Below, in pieces: positions 9,345 through 19,633 of a stretch of 64,000 nt of DNA. This DNA is from Lentzea xinjiangensis (GTDB lineage: Bacteria > Actinomycetota > Actinomycetes > Mycobacteriales > Pseudonocardiaceae). The stretch is from positions 17,193-81,192 of the forward strand of contig NZ_FOFR01000033.1 in assembly GCF_900110955.1 (NCBI RefSeq), given 5' to 3'. A program made the translations under genes and the position numbers. The notes beneath the pieces were generated by a model. It saw nothing but the letters and a program-made list of their open reading frames with translations. It was not told the origin of the DNA and made no database searches. Within the stretch, counting starts at the first letter, position 1; the number at the start of each line of letters is the position of its first letter.

Positions 9345-10765
9345 TGCTACCTCACAGATTTCGGTCAGGCCGTCCAGTTGTCACGAGATCTCCCCGCCGG
9401 ACCCGGGAGCCGGCCGCAGCGCGGATGCGGCTGGGCGATGAGGACGAGCGCGGCCCCGACCGCGGCGATCGGGGCCGTCACGCTCAGCTGGTGTCGCCGA
9501 CGTCGGACGTCTCGCAACCGGAGATGCGGATGAGGACCCGGCCGTCCGCGCTCACCGCCTCCTAGGCAGGAAGATCGGCTCGGAGGACGGACAAGACACG
9601 ATGATGATCCTTGCGGTGGAGCGGGAAAACGGGTTTCGGAGATGGTCAGGGCCGGCTCCGGACGAAGCCGGAACATCGCTTTGCCGACAGAATGTCGGTG
9701 GTGCGCACGCCGCCCCTTCACCGCGCCGGTGAATTCGGTGGGTACTACCGGTGAAGCCGATTCGAACTCGATTTTCGTCGCATCGGATAAGCTCCTGGAG
9801 CCGAGGTGGTGACTTCGTCCACACCGGCCAGGCCGATCCTGGGCCGGATCAGCACTCGCACGTCAACGACACTCTGCACGACGGCAGTTCTCCTCCGCCT
9901 CGACCACACTGCTGCGTCATCGCCGCGACCACGTTTCGCCTGGCGCAACGGAAATGGCGAGGACTGACCGGCCTGCAGTCTTCGCCGCATCCGCGTGGAC
10001 GACACCCACGCGTCGTCCACCGACAATTCCTCGGGAGGTGCGACCTTCCGACTGGGACGTTAACGAGGCTAAACAGCTCCACGCCGACTGAACTGCGGAG
10101 GTCCGCAGTTCAGTCACCGACACCCGGCCGGCGCGGCGGTCACCAAGAGGCCGCAGGCGCTCACCAGCGCCAACGACACAGCCACGTCGGCACCCCGGAG
10201 GCGAAAGGGGCAGCTCACCCACCACAAAGGTGTGACGCAGATCGCCGATCGCCGATCAAGACACTACGGTTGTCCGCAGGGCAGACCCGCCCCGTCGGTG
10301 GTCACACCCGCCGACCACTTCATGCCGCGACCGACCGGCCGATCAGGCTGCCGAAGCGCCTTCGCTGTCACGTCCACACCAATCAACGAGCAGCGGCCAA
10401 GTCCTAGACACATCATAGGAAACAATGTTGACGGTGCATACCCTGTTCACCGATCGTACCCCGCGACGCCGTTTGTATGGACCCATGCGAATCCATGCCC
10501 GTTCCTTGCCCGACGGGGGCACTTCACGGTGATGTGTGACAAATCTCTGCGTGACTTACACCCAGGTGCGACGTTGTCAGCGGCCTGAACGGACACCCAC
10601 CCCCTTCCCACCTGCAGACCCAGCTCCAACAAGTGTTTTCATCGCAAGAGGTCGAGAACTTGACCGGATGGGTACTCGTAACGTGGAATCGATAGGAAGC
10701 CGATATGAGCCGAATTGAGACAACGACCACCCGAATGGCTTAGTCGACAACTACGGAGCGCATAA
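9345..10765. other. 1.4-kb intergenic region between the iterative PKS and the first LAL gene
   Basis: I find no believable gene here; the frames that stay open show no family motifs. It is the divergent control region for the PKS (leftward) and the LAL activator (rightward). It contains a 9-bp-stem hairpin at 9451-9477 and the 30-bp palindrome listed separately at 10086. The last ~300 bp resemble the region before the second LAL gene, including the shared leader words CCCGAATGGC and ACGGAGC just before both starts, so the LAL duplication included its promoter. Confidence 0.5.
10086..10115. promoter_or_regulatory. Perfect 14-bp inverted repeat, candidate operator
   Basis: GACTGAACTGCGGA is followed by GG and then its exact reverse complement. 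The 2-nt gap makes a hairpin strained, which favours a dimeric DNA-binding site over a terminator. The core TGCGGA-n-TCCGCA recurs at 14114 and 44928, and a single identical half-arm lies at 44695. It lies 650 bp before the first LAL start and 740 bp before the iterative PKS start. The binding protein is unknown; LAL or IclR products of this locus are candidates. Confidence 0.5.
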
Positions 10766-13660
10766 ATGGTCGCGGACGCCTACCAACATCCAGGCAGCAG
10801 TGCCGCCCTTGTGGGCCGCGGTGCGGAGTTGGAGCGCATCGTCGAGGCTCTCGAATCGGCGAAGGGCGCGACACCCTCCACGCTCGTGGTGGAGGGCACA
10901 CCCGGTATCGGCAAGACCGCCCTCCTGGACGTGGCGTGCGAACTCGCCCACGAGCGGGGGTTCGTGGTCTGGCGTGCGAACGCCTCGCTGATGGAGCGGG
11001 AAATGCCCTTCGCCGTCGTCCAGCAGCTCTTCGACCGCCTGCGCGACGAACTGCCCCACTGCCGGAACGGCGAAGCCACACCGCACGAGCACGACCTCAT
11101 CGCCGGGCACCTCACCGCCGAGGTGGACGCCTTCGACGAGCTCAAGGTCCACCGAGCAATTCGGGATCTTTACCGCCTCACGGCCGAGATCGCACAGTGC
11201 GCACCGCTCTGCCTGGTCATCGACGACGTGCAGTGGACGGACGTGCCGTCGCTGCGCTGGCTGAACTACCTCGTCCATCGCGTCGTCAAGCTCCCGATCG
11301 TGATGCTGATGACCCGCACACCCGGGATCCGGCCGACCGATTCCCTGCTGATCGCGGAGCTGGAGATCTACTCCGAGCGCATGAGGCTCGCGTTCTTCAC
11401 CGCGCAGAACGTCGTGCAGCTCACCGAGCGAATGCTCGGGCGAACGCCGGACGTGGAGTTCGCCCAGGCCTTCATCGACGCCACCGGCGGCTGCCCCACG
11501 GTGACGCGTCACATCCTGGGTGTGATGCGGGAGCGATCGGTACCGCCGGACGAGAACGTCGCGAACGACTTGCTCCGCCCCGAATGCGAGAAACTCGGCC
11601 AGTCGCTGCTCGCACGGCTCAACCGCCAGTCACCCGAACTCGTCGAGCTCGCCAAGGCGATCGCGGTCGTGGAGCCGGCGGACCTGCCCCTCCTGACCGC
11701 CGTCATGGACATCAACAACGGCGAGGCCGCCGATCGAGTGCAGCAGTTGGAAGGGATGGGGGTGCTCACACCGGAGGGCAAACTGACGTTCGCGCACCGG
11801 GTGATCAAGAACACGATCGAGAGCGCGATCGGATACCGGGAGCGCGAGGAACTGCACGCCAAGGCCGCGCGCTTCCTGCACCACACGCGGGCACCCGCTT
11901 TTCTCGTGGCACGCCATGTCCTGCGAACGCCCTCCCAGCTGGGGGCTTGGGCGGTGCAGGCCCTGCGCGCCACCGCCGACACCGTGATCGCCGAGGGCGA
12001 TGCCCGCTTCGGGGCACAGCTCCTCACCAGGGCTCTTGACGAGGAGCTCTCCGTCAAGCGGAGGAAGGACCTGCTGCTGCGGCTCGGCCTGGCCGAGACC
12101 TACTTCGACCCGCGGATGGCCGTGGTGCACCTCGAGGAGGGGATGATCGGGCTGGACGATCCGGAGGAGATCCTCGCGGCCGCTTGTCAGCTCGCGGAGA
12201 TCCTCTACTTCGACGGTGCGTACGACAGCGCGAGCGAGGTGCTGCACCGGACCATGGCCGAGATCGGGCCGAAGATCCCCGCAGCTGTCGACGTGGTGCG
12301 CCTGTTGGAACGGATCACCGTGCCGTCCCGTGACCCGAGGGCCGTGCAGGTGGACTTGCGCCAGTTCGACGAGCAGGAGTGGCGCCGCGGTGACGAGCAC
12401 GGCCGCCGGCTGGCGGGACTGATCGCCGAAGACACCAGCAACCAGGGCGTCGACCTGGCGCAGTGCCGCAAGGCCGCGCTCGCGGCGCTGTCCGGCGGTG
12501 CGACCGCCGTGCTGCAGCACCCGCAACGAATGTTCGGAGTGCTCAACGCCCTCATCCGCGCCGATGAGGCGGTGCTCGCGGTGCGCCACTGCGACGAGAT
12601 CCTGCTCGAAGCTCATCGGCAAAGGCTGACGTTGATCGCCCTGCTCGGTCACTCGCTCCGGTCGCGGGCGCACCACCACCAAGGGTTCTACGCGGAGGCG
12701 GCCGCGGACGCGGAACTCGCGTTGTCCGCGGCGCGAACCGCGAAGCTCCCCCCTGACCACTTGGGACACGTCTACGCCGTCGACGCCTGGGTTCGCGCTC
12801 AGCTGGCGCTCGGGGACCTCGACGCAGCGGAGAACGCGCTTCAGCCGTTCGGCAGGTCCAGAGAACTGCCACGGAGTTGGCACCACACCGCTCTTCTGCA
12901 CGCCAGGGGCGCTCTGCGCATGGAGCTCGGTGAGTGCGAGGGAGCGCTCGCCGACCAGCTCGAGTGCGGTGAGCGGTTCCTGGCCTGGGGCCGGCGCAGT
13001 CCGGCCGTGCGCCCCTGGCGGTCCTTCGCGGCGCTGGCGCACTTCCGGCTCGGACAAACAAAGCCTGCCCTCGACCTGGCGTTGCAGGAGCTGAAGCTGG
13101 CGCGGGAGTGGGGTGCGCCGACCGTGATCGGTCGTGCCCTGCTGACCGTGGGCATCGTGACCGGCGGCGCCGCCGCCGCTGCCCCGTGGCTGACCGAGGC
13201 CGACTCGGTGCTGCGCCGGTCGCCCGCGCGAATGCTGCACGCACAGGCACTGCTGGAACTCGCGGCCACACGGTGGGAGAAAGGCCAACGCGACGCCGCC
13301 CGGCAACACGTCGCGGAAGCGAAGGCACTGGGCGAGCAGTGCGGCGTCGTCGTGGAACCGAGAGAGCGGCTCGCCGGCTCGACCTCCGACGGCAGACCAC
13401 GCACACCGGTCCAGCACTCCGTCGAACCGACGCACGTCGCGCCACCTGCCCCTCGACTCAGCGCGCTCGCGCTGACACCGCACGAGTGCCGCGTCGCCAC
13501 TTTGGTGCTCGAAGGGAACTCGAACGACGAAATCGGGCACAAGCTGAACGTCTCGCGGCGCACCGTCGAGTTCCACCTCACGAACATCTACCGCAAGCTG
13601 GGCGTGCGTCGGCGAACCCAGCTGTCCTCCGCACTGGCGGGCTTCATCCCGCGGAGGTGA
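10766..13660 (+). CDS. LAL-family (large ATP-binding LuxR) transcriptional activator, copy 1
   Basis: The 964-aa protein has LAL architecture. An N-terminal AAA+/STAND ATPase carries Walker A GTPGIGKTALL (around residue 45) and a Walker B-like LCLVIDDVQWTD (around residue 150). A long helical TPR-like middle follows. The C-terminal LuxR helix-turn-helix covers the last 65 residues (LTPHECRVATLVLEGNSNDE, then KLNVSRRTVEFHLTNIYRKL). Such proteins usually activate PKS clusters in response to an unknown ligand and ATP. ATG 10766 is preceded by GGAG at 7 nt. It is paralogous to the next gene throughout, and both lie between the iterative and modular PKS genes, so they are likely the cluster activators. 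A matched hairpin follows the stop. Confidence 0.93.
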   Translation: MVADAYQHPGSSAALVGRGAELERIVEALESAKGATPSTLVVEGTPGIGKTALLDVACELAHERGFVVWRANASLMEREMPFAVVQQLFDRLRDELPHCRNGEATPHEHDLIAGHLTAEVDAFDELKVHRAIRDLYRLTAEIAQCAPLCLVIDDVQWTDVPSLRWLNYLVHRVVKLPIVMLMTRTPGIRPTDSLLIAELEIYSERMRLAFFTAQNVVQLTERMLGRTPDVEFAQAFIDATGGCPTVTRHILGVMRERSVPPDENVANDLLRPECEKLGQSLLARLNRQSPELVELAKAIAVVEPADLPLLTAVMDINNGEAADRVQQLEGMGVLTPEGKLTFAHRVIKNTIESAIGYREREELHAKAARFLHHTRAPAFLVARHVLRTPSQLGAWAVQALRATADTVIAEGDARFGAQLLTRALDEELSVKRRKDLLLRLGLAETYFDPRMAVVHLEEGMIGLDDPEEILAAACQLAEILYFDGAYDSASEVLHRTMAEIGPKIPAAVDVVRLLERITVPSRDPRAVQVDLRQFDEQEWRRGDEHGRRLAGLIAEDTSNQGVDLAQCRKAALAALSGGATAVLQHPQRMFGVLNALIRADEAVLAVRHCDEILLEAHRQRLTLIALLGHSLRSRAHHHQGFYAEAAADAELALSAARTAKLPPDHLGHVYAVDAWVRAQLALGDLDAAENALQPFGRSRELPRSWHHTALLHARGALRMELGECEGALADQLECGERFLAWGRRSPAVRPWRSFAALAHFRLGQTKPALDLALQELKLAREWGAPTVIGRALLTVGIVTGGAAAAAPWLTEADSVLRRSPARMLHAQALLELAATRWEKGQRDAARQHVAEAKALGEQCGVVVEPRERLAGSTSDGRPRTPVQHSVEPTHVAPPAPRLSALALTPHECRVATLVLEGNSNDEIGHKLNVSRRTVEFHLTNIYRKLGVRRRTQLSSALAGFIPRR

Positions 13661-13680
13661 CGTCCCGGGAAGCGGGCACA

Positions 13681-13710
13681 CCGGGCACTGCGCTTCTCCG
13701 CAGTGCCCGG
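13681..13710 (+). terminator. Hairpin terminator after LAL copy 1
   Basis: The arms CCGGGCACTGCG and CGCAGTGCCCGG pair perfectly over 12 bp around a 6-nt loop, 20 nt after the stop codon. There is no strong T-run, as is common for actinomycete terminators. A near-identical hairpin follows LAL copy 2. Confidence 0.75.
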
Positions 13711-14992
13711 AACGTGTCACAGCGCGGCCCACGAGCCCGACATGTGCGTCCACAGGCGCAATTCCCCGGCTCGGAGAGCCGACGTGCTTCCGGAACCCGG
13801 CGTGACGCATCGGAGAGAACAGCCTCTCCCCCTGATCGCCGTCCTAGCATCACGGCCGCGCTGGGCTGGAATGCGGGCACCCGGCTGAACATCCGCGAGC
13901 ACGACGGCCTGCTGGTCGTCACCGCCGACCCTGTGCCGCTCGAAAAGTCATCGCCGCAGTTCACGCGGCATACCTGTACTGGTTTACGGGGTGCGCAGTG
14001 GTCGACGGCGAAGGCTCTCGAGGTCATGTGCCGCTGCGAGGTGCTGTTGGATGCCTGGTGGTCGCTGGTCGCGGGCCTGATGAGGCCGGCGTGTCGCAAT
14101 GGCAGCCTGACCTTGCGGACTCCGCAGTCACACACGGCCCTGAAATCTCCCCATCGTTGAAAATTGTCGGGAGACGATGGCAGAGAGCACTGATCGCCGA
14201 GCAGCTCCGAGTCGAGGCGCTTTCCGGCGCAATGCCGACCACTCTGCGCGGTGATGCGCGGGAGCGCTTGCTGCCGATCCTCGCCGACCTCTGCGATGCC
14301 ACCCGTGAAGCCGTCCAGCTGTCCGTGCGCTGCGGCACCGTGGCGCGAGGCGCCGAACGCGTGCACGGCAGAGAGCTCGTGGACGTGCAGAGGTAAGGGA
14401 TCGCCTTCGACCGCGGCGAGTGGTTCCCTGCCTCCCGGCGTCACCGCACCGGTGTGCGGGCCGGGCCGGATCTTGGTGGGAGCCATCTCCGTTGCCAGAC
14501 TTACCGACCGGCTGAGCCGGATGCGATCACCCGACGCCTCGACCAAGCCGCCAGAACCGCCTCCCGTGAACTCCGCACCGTCAGGTTCGATGCCGCGATC
14601 CATGAACGGCGAGCTGAGCGAGCGAGATCGAGATTCGTCTCTCACTTTCATCAACTGCACATCAAATCCCGCAACCGCACACCACCGATGGAGTAGCACA
14701 ACGCCTTTCTTATGGACCCGAACGACGACATCGATGAGTCCACCTCCCCTGGAATTGTCCATGTCGCAAGTGTGACGAACCTCGTCGTAACTTCCATCCC
14801 GGCACCACTTTGACGAAGATGGATCGAACTTAACCGACGCCACCTGCGGAATCAGCATGGGACAAGTCCACCTATTTCGACGGTTCGCAGGTGTCATCGC
14901 ACGGGTACCCGTGCCGTGGAATTAAAAGGGCGGCCTGGACGCATCAAATCGATACCCGAATGGCCTAGCCCGACAATTACGGAGCACTCAAA
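13711..14992. other. Intergenic region between the two LAL genes
   Basis: There is no complete gene in this 1.28-kb stretch. Around 13858-13932 a short plus-strand frame (AGTRLNIREHDGLLVVTADP) resembles the AbrB-like small proteins of actinomycetes but breaks up at once. It is followed by a 41-bp element repeated at 38918. A short palindrome (TGCGGA, C, TCCGCA) lies at 14114-14126. The last ~300 bp resemble the region before LAL copy 1 and should contain the promoter of LAL copy 2. Confidence 0.4.
13933..13973 (+). repeat. Dispersed 41-bp repeat, copy A
   Basis: This segment matches 38918-38957 at about 34 of 41 positions, with an uninterrupted shared core CCGCTCGAAAAGTCATC. It lies in an otherwise gene-free stretch. 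Its role is unknown; it could be the end of a lost mobile element or part of a degraded gene family. Confidence 0.5.
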
Positions 14993-17890
14993 ATGGACGC
15001 CAACGCAAGTCAACGCCGGAATCTCCACAGCCGGGACACCCTCGTTGGCCGCGGCGCCGAGTTGAAACGGATCACTGAGGCCTTCGAATCAGCCGAGGCC
15101 GCGAGACCCTCCGCGATCCTGTTCGAAGGAGCCACCGGCATCGGCAAGACGACGCTGCTGGAGGCCGCGTGCACGATGGCACGCGAACGCGGGTTCGTGG
15201 TCTGCCGGGCCACGGCGTCGCCGATGGAGCGGGAGATGCCTTTCGCCGTCGTCCAGCAGCTCTTCGAGCACCTGCATCAGGAGCTGGCCCCCGACGGGGA
15301 CCATGAAGCCGCGCCGCACGGCCACAACGTCATCGCCGGGCGTTTCGGCGACGAGGTGGACAACTTCGAGGAGATCCACGTCCACCAGGCGATCCGCGGC
15401 GTCTACCGCATCACGGCCGGTCTCGCGCAACGGGCACCCCTCTGCCTCGTCATCGATGACCTGCAATGGACGGACGTGCCCTCCCTGCGATGGCTCAACT
15501 ACCTCGTCCACCGCGTTGTCAAGCTTCCGATCACGATTCTGCTGGGCCGCACGTCCGGCGTCCGGCCGACCGATCCGATCCTCGTCGCCGAGCTCGAGAT
15601 CTACTCGGAGCGCGTGAAGCTCGGCGTTCTCACGACGCGGGACGTTGCGACTCTCACCGAGCAGGTGCTCGGACGTGTGCCACAGGAGAGGTTCACAGAA
15701 GCGCTCCTCCAGGCGACCAACGGCTGCCCCATGGTGTCAACCCAGATCCTGACCCTGATGCGGGAACAGTCAGTCGCGCCGGACGACCAAGCCGCGGACA
15801 ACCTGATCACTCCCGATCCCGGGGAACTCGGCCGGTCCGTGCTCGCGCGGCTCAACCGCCAGTCACGCGAACTGGTCGAGATCGCCAAGGTGATCGCGGT
15901 CGTGGCACCGCCCGACCTGGAGCTCCTGGCCGCCGTCACCGACATGAACAGCGGCGCGGCCGCCGAGCAGGTGCGACAGCTCGAGGGGATGGGTGTGCTC
16001 GCGCCGGAAGGCAAGCTCACGTTCGCGCACTCGGTGCTCAAGGACGCGATCGAGAGCGCGGTCGGCTACGGCGAACAGGAGGAGCTGCATGCCGAAGCCG
16101 CACAGTTCCTGTACCAGACGCGAGCACCTTCTCCCCTCATCGCGCGTCATGTTCTGCGAACGTCCTCGCGTCTGGGCTCCTGGGCGGTGGACACGTTGCG
16201 GACCGCGGCCGACACGTTGATCACCGAGGGCGACCCGCGGTCAGGAGCCAAGCTTCTGGACAGGGCACTGCAGGAAGATCTCTCGGCCGTGCAACGGCGG
16301 GATCTGGTGCTGCGGCTCGGATGCGCGGAGGCCTACTTCGATCCCCGGACGGCGATGGTGCATCTCGAGGAGGGCTTGAGCGAACTGGACGACCCGGAGA
16401 GGGTCCTCGCGGTCGTGTGCAAGCTTTCCCAGATCCTGTACCTCGACGGCGCGTACGAGAAGGCCGACGAGATACTCCGCCGGACCACGGCCCAGATCGG
16501 GCCGAAGATTCCCGCGGCGATCGACATGTTGCACCTCCTGAGGAAACTCACCGTCCCGTCTCGAGATCCCCGAGCTCAGGACGTGGATCTCCATCAGTTC
16601 GACGAGCAGGAGTGGCGCCGTGGCGACCCGCGCGGCCGCAGACTGGCGGCGTTGATCGCCGAGGATGCCGGCAACCGGGGAGTGGACCTGCCGTTGTGCC
16701 GAAAGGCGGCCCTCGCGGCGATGTCGGCCGGCGCAGCCACCATCCTGCAACATCCGCAGCGACTCGTCGGGGTGCTCAACTCCCTCATACGCACCGACGA
16801 CCTCGAACTCGTGATGCGCTACTGCAACGAGATCGTGCTCGAAGCACACCGGGAAGGACTGTCGTTGATCGAACTGCTCGGTCACACCGTTCGCTCCCGG
16901 GCGCATTACCACTGCGGGTCGTTCACCGCGGCCGTCGCGGACGCCAGGCTCGCCCTGTCGGCGGCGCGGAAGGCAAGACTGCCTCCGGACCACTTCGGCA
17001 ACGTCTACGCCGTCGAGGCGCTCGTCCGCGCACAGCTGGTGCTCGGCGCCACCGACGCCGCGGAGCAGGCGCTCCTGCTGCTCGGCAGGTCCGAGGCACT
17101 GCCGCAGACCTGGCAGCACACCGTCCTCCTGCACGCCAGGGGCGAGTTGCGCATGGAGCGCGGCGACGCCGAAGGAGCTCTCGCCGACCATCTCGAATGT
17201 GGTGAGCGCCTGGAGTCCTGGGGCATGGGCAGTCCGGCTGTGCGTCCCTGGCGGTCTCACGCGGCGCTGGCCAGGCTCCGGCTCGGACAACGTCAGCCCG
17301 CGCTCGATCTGGCGCTGCAGGAGCTCGAACTGGCACGCGGGTGGGGCGCGCCGACCGTCATCGGCCGCGCGCTGCTGACCGTGGGCATCGTGACCGGTGG
17401 TGCGGCCGCCGCTCAGTGGCTGACCGAGGCCGATGCACTGCTGAGGAAGTCGCCGGCGCGGATGCTGCACGCACAAGTACTGCTGGAACTCGCCATCACG
17501 CGATGGGAGAAGGGACAGCACGACGCCGCGGGGCGACACCTCACAGAGGCGAGGATGCTCGGCGACCAGTGCGGGGTCGTCGTGGAGCCGGGGGAACGAC
17601 TCGCGGGCATGGCGACCGGCATCCCGCAGGAAGCCCCAGTCCCGCAGTCCTCGGAACCGACGAAGGTCGTGCCGTCCGATCCCCGGACCAACGTGCTCTC
17701 CCTGACACCACACGAGTACCGCGTGGCCGGCCTGGTACTCGAAGGGAACTCGAACGACGAGATCGCGCACAAGTTGAACGTCTCCCGTCGCACGATCGAG
17801 TTCCACCTCACGAACATCTACCGCAAGCTCGGCGTGCGCCGCCGAACTCAGCTGTCCGCCGCGCTCGCGGGTTACGTCCCGCGGACGTGA
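14993..17890 (+). CDS. LAL-family (large ATP-binding LuxR) transcriptional activator, copy 2
   Basis: The 965-aa protein matches copy 1 in order, length and motif wording: Walker A GATGIGKTTLLEAA, Walker B-like LCLVIDDLQWTD, a helical repeat middle, and C-terminal HTH SRRTIEFHLTNIYRKLGVR. The leader before ATG 14993 (ACAATTACGGAGCACTC) is also shared with copy 1. Amino acid changes are spread evenly along the protein and no domain is lost, so both copies look functional. Retention of two intact paralogues in a locus full of pseudogenes suggests that they have non-redundant ligands or targets, possibly one for each PKS system. It is followed by a hairpin nearly identical to that of copy 1. Confidence 0.93.
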   Translation: MDANASQRRNLHSRDTLVGRGAELKRITEAFESAEAARPSAILFEGATGIGKTTLLEAACTMARERGFVVCRATASPMEREMPFAVVQQLFEHLHQELAPDGDHEAAPHGHNVIAGRFGDEVDNFEEIHVHQAIRGVYRITAGLAQRAPLCLVIDDLQWTDVPSLRWLNYLVHRVVKLPITILLGRTSGVRPTDPILVAELEIYSERVKLGVLTTRDVATLTEQVLGRVPQERFTEALLQATNGCPMVSTQILTLMREQSVAPDDQAADNLITPDPGELGRSVLARLNRQSRELVEIAKVIAVVAPPDLELLAAVTDMNSGAAAEQVRQLEGMGVLAPEGKLTFAHSVLKDAIESAVGYGEQEELHAEAAQFLYQTRAPSPLIARHVLRTSSRLGSWAVDTLRTAADTLITEGDPRSGAKLLDRALQEDLSAVQRRDLVLRLGCAEAYFDPRTAMVHLEEGLSELDDPERVLAVVCKLSQILYLDGAYEKADEILRRTTAQIGPKIPAAIDMLHLLRKLTVPSRDPRAQDVDLHQFDEQEWRRGDPRGRRLAALIAEDAGNRGVDLPLCRKAALAAMSAGAATILQHPQRLVGVLNSLIRTDDLELVMRYCNEIVLEAHREGLSLIELLGHTVRSRAHYHCGSFTAAVADARLALSAARKARLPPDHFGNVYAVEALVRAQLVLGATDAAEQALLLLGRSEALPQTWQHTVLLHARGELRMERGDAEGALADHLECGERLESWGMGSPAVRPWRSHAALARLRLGQRQPALDLALQELELARGWGAPTVIGRALLTVGIVTGGAAAAQWLTEADALLRKSPARMLHAQVLLELAITRWEKGQHDAAGRHLTEARMLGDQCGVVVEPGERLAGMATGIPQEAPVPQSSEPTKVVPSDPRTNVLSLTPHEYRVAGLVLEGNSNDEIAHKLNVSRRTIEFHLTNIYRKLGVRRRTQLSAALAGYVPRT

Positions 17891-17907
17891 CCCTGTCGGG
17901 CAGAGCA

Positions 17908-17941
17908 CACCGGGCACTGCGGTTCTCCGCAGTGTCCGGTG
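17908..17941 (+). terminator. Hairpin terminator after LAL copy 2
   Basis: CACCGGGCACTGCGG pairs with CCGCAGTGTCCGGTG over 15 bp with one G-T pair and a 4-nt loop. It starts 17 nt after the stop and closely resembles the hairpin after LAL copy 1, so the duplicated unit included its terminator. Confidence 0.75.
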
Positions 17942-18019
17942 CCTCGTCCTGGCGCACAGTGGTCCTTGCCACCGGCCGCTCAGCATGCCGGCAAGCCACG
18001 TGCCGCAGGAGGAAACCCT

Positions 18020-18718
18020 TTGTCCAGTGCGGAGGTCGTGCACGGCCGCCCGGTCAAGAAGGCTTTCGAGCTGATCGAGCTGTTGTCCGGGTCGGGGGGA
18101 AGGACTCTCGCAGAACTGGCGCGCGCGTCCGGTCTGCCGAAGTCCTCCCTGCACCGGATGATGGACGCGTTGACCGGGTCGGGCCTCGTCCGGCGCACGT
18201 CGGGCGGGTACGAGCTCGGCGACGGCCTGTTCGACCTGATCGACGACAGTGCGCGGGCACGGGTCGACCGCGTGCTGAAGACCACGCTGACTCCGCACAT
18301 CCTCGATCTGAGGGAGATTACGGGCGGTGTCGTCAGCACTGGAATCCTGTCAGGACCGCACGTCCGCCAGATCGACGTGCAGTACGACATGCGACACCTG
18401 CGTCTCGGGCAACGTGTGCCCACGATGCTTCCCGTGCACTGCACCGCGATAGGCCGCGCCCTGCGATCCCGCAACCCGGACGCCGTCGCGGTCGCGAACG
18501 GCGAGCTGTACGACGGCGTGATCTGCATCGCTGCTTCCCTGGCCGCCGACCACCGCCTCCCCCGCATGGCGATCGGTGTCTGGGGACCGGCGAAGACGCT
18601 CAACGTGGACTTCACCGTCGCCGCCCTCAAACGCACCGTCCGCACCATGCGTTCCGCCCTGCTGCGCTGCTCTCGTTCGACCGCATCCGTACTCGCTGAT
18701 CTGGTGCGGGCAAACTGA
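18020..18718 (+). CDS. IclR-type transcriptional regulator 1
   Basis: The 232-aa protein has an N-terminal winged helix (LAELARASGLPKSSLHRMMD) and a short IclR-type effector domain (GILSGPHVRQIDVQ, then LPVHCTAIGRALRS). The start is a TTG at 18020, chosen because GGAGG lies 8 nt before it and the family homology begins directly after; the longer upstream frame has no RBS. IclR proteins bind a small metabolite and usually repress or activate adjacent operons. The effector domain is shorter than the usual ~170 residues, with little left between the GRAL motif and the final helix. The next gene is a second member of the same family in the same direction, which suggests a shared operon. Confidence 0.82.
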   Translation: MSSAEVVHGRPVKKAFELIELLSGSGGRTLAELARASGLPKSSLHRMMDALTGSGLVRRTSGGYELGDGLFDLIDDSARARVDRVLKTTLTPHILDLREITGGVVSTGILSGPHVRQIDVQYDMRHLRLGQRVPTMLPVHCTAIGRALRSRNPDAVAVANGELYDGVICIAASLAADHRLPRMAIGVWGPAKTLNVDFTVAALKRTVRTMRSALLRCSRSTASVLADLVRAN

Positions 18719-18843
18719 TCCGCTCGCCGCAGCCGCACCTCTCCGGCAGGCCGGCGAACGGGTGAACGCCCGTTTCAGGCCGGACGACGGCGGTGTGCCG
18801 AACGGAGCATTCCCGCAGTGCCCAATCGAAGGGAGCCGTGTTA

Positions 18844-19623
18844 GTGGATCCGCTGTCAGAGACCCGGAACGCACCAGGTGGTCCTCTGCGCAAGGCTCTC
18901 GCGTTGATCGAGGAGCTCGCCGGCGCCGATTGTGCGATGTCGCTGTCCGACCTCGCCCGGCGTTGTGGACAGCCCAAGTCGTCTGTCCACCGCGTGCTCG
19001 GTGTGCTGGCCGACCTGAACCTCGTGACCCCCTCCGAGGGCGGCTTCGTGCTCGGTGACCACCTCTTCGACATCACCCAGCACAGCGATCAAGCGAGGGC
19101 CGAACGACTGCGCCGCCTCTTCAACCCCCTCCTGATCGAGTTGCAGGACCGCACCCGCGGCGTCGTCGCCCTGGGCGTCCTCAGCGGGACCCAGGTTCGC
19201 TACGTCGAGCTGCTCTACCGCCATGACCTGACCGAGTACGTGCAACGCCAGCCGCTGCCGCACCCGGCCGCGAGCACGGCCACCGGACGCGCCCTGCTCG
19301 CGTTCAGGCCCGACCTCCCCGAGCGCATCGGCGAGTTCGCCGCGACGGCAAACGCCCGACCGGAGCAGCTGATGCTCGACCTGCGCACCGTGCGCAAGCG
19401 CGACATGGCGATCGTGACCAAGGACGCGGCGCACGGTGGTTCTGCGATGGCCGTGCCGGTGCGCATCGGCGGCCAGATGCCCTACGTGGCGATCGGCGTC
19501 GCCTGCCCCGGACAGCTCGACCTCCCGCGTACGACCATCGCGCTGCGCAGGGTCGCCACCATGGCGGCCGCCTTGGCCAGCACGCGACTCACCGGCATGA
19601 CGAGTGATCGAGGAGCGAGCTGA
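18844..19623 (+). CDS. IclR-type transcriptional regulator 2
   Basis: The protein has about 259 aa from GTG 18844, with AAGGGAG 8 nt before it; an in-frame ATG at 18793 has no RBS. The N-terminal winged helix reads LSDLARRCGQPKSSVHRVLG. The effector domain (GVLSGTQVRYVEL, TATGRALLAF, MAVPVRIGG) is more complete than in regulator 1. The C-terminus faces the convergent acyltransferase gene with only about 10 bp between stops. With the two LAL genes it gives four regulators in a row, which is heavy control for a cluster of this size. Confidence 0.82.
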   Translation: MDPLSETRNAPGGPLRKALALIEELAGADCAMSLSDLARRCGQPKSSVHRVLGVLADLNLVTPSEGGFVLGDHLFDITQHSDQARAERLRRLFNPLLIELQDRTRGVVALGVLSGTQVRYVELLYRHDLTEYVQRQPLPHPAASTATGRALLAFRPDLPERIGEFAATANARPEQLMLDLRTVRKRDMAIVTKDAAHGGSAMAVPVRIGGQMPYVAIGVACPGQLDLPRTTIALRRVATMAAALASTRLTGMTSDRGAS

Positions 19624-19633
19624 GCACCGCGCG

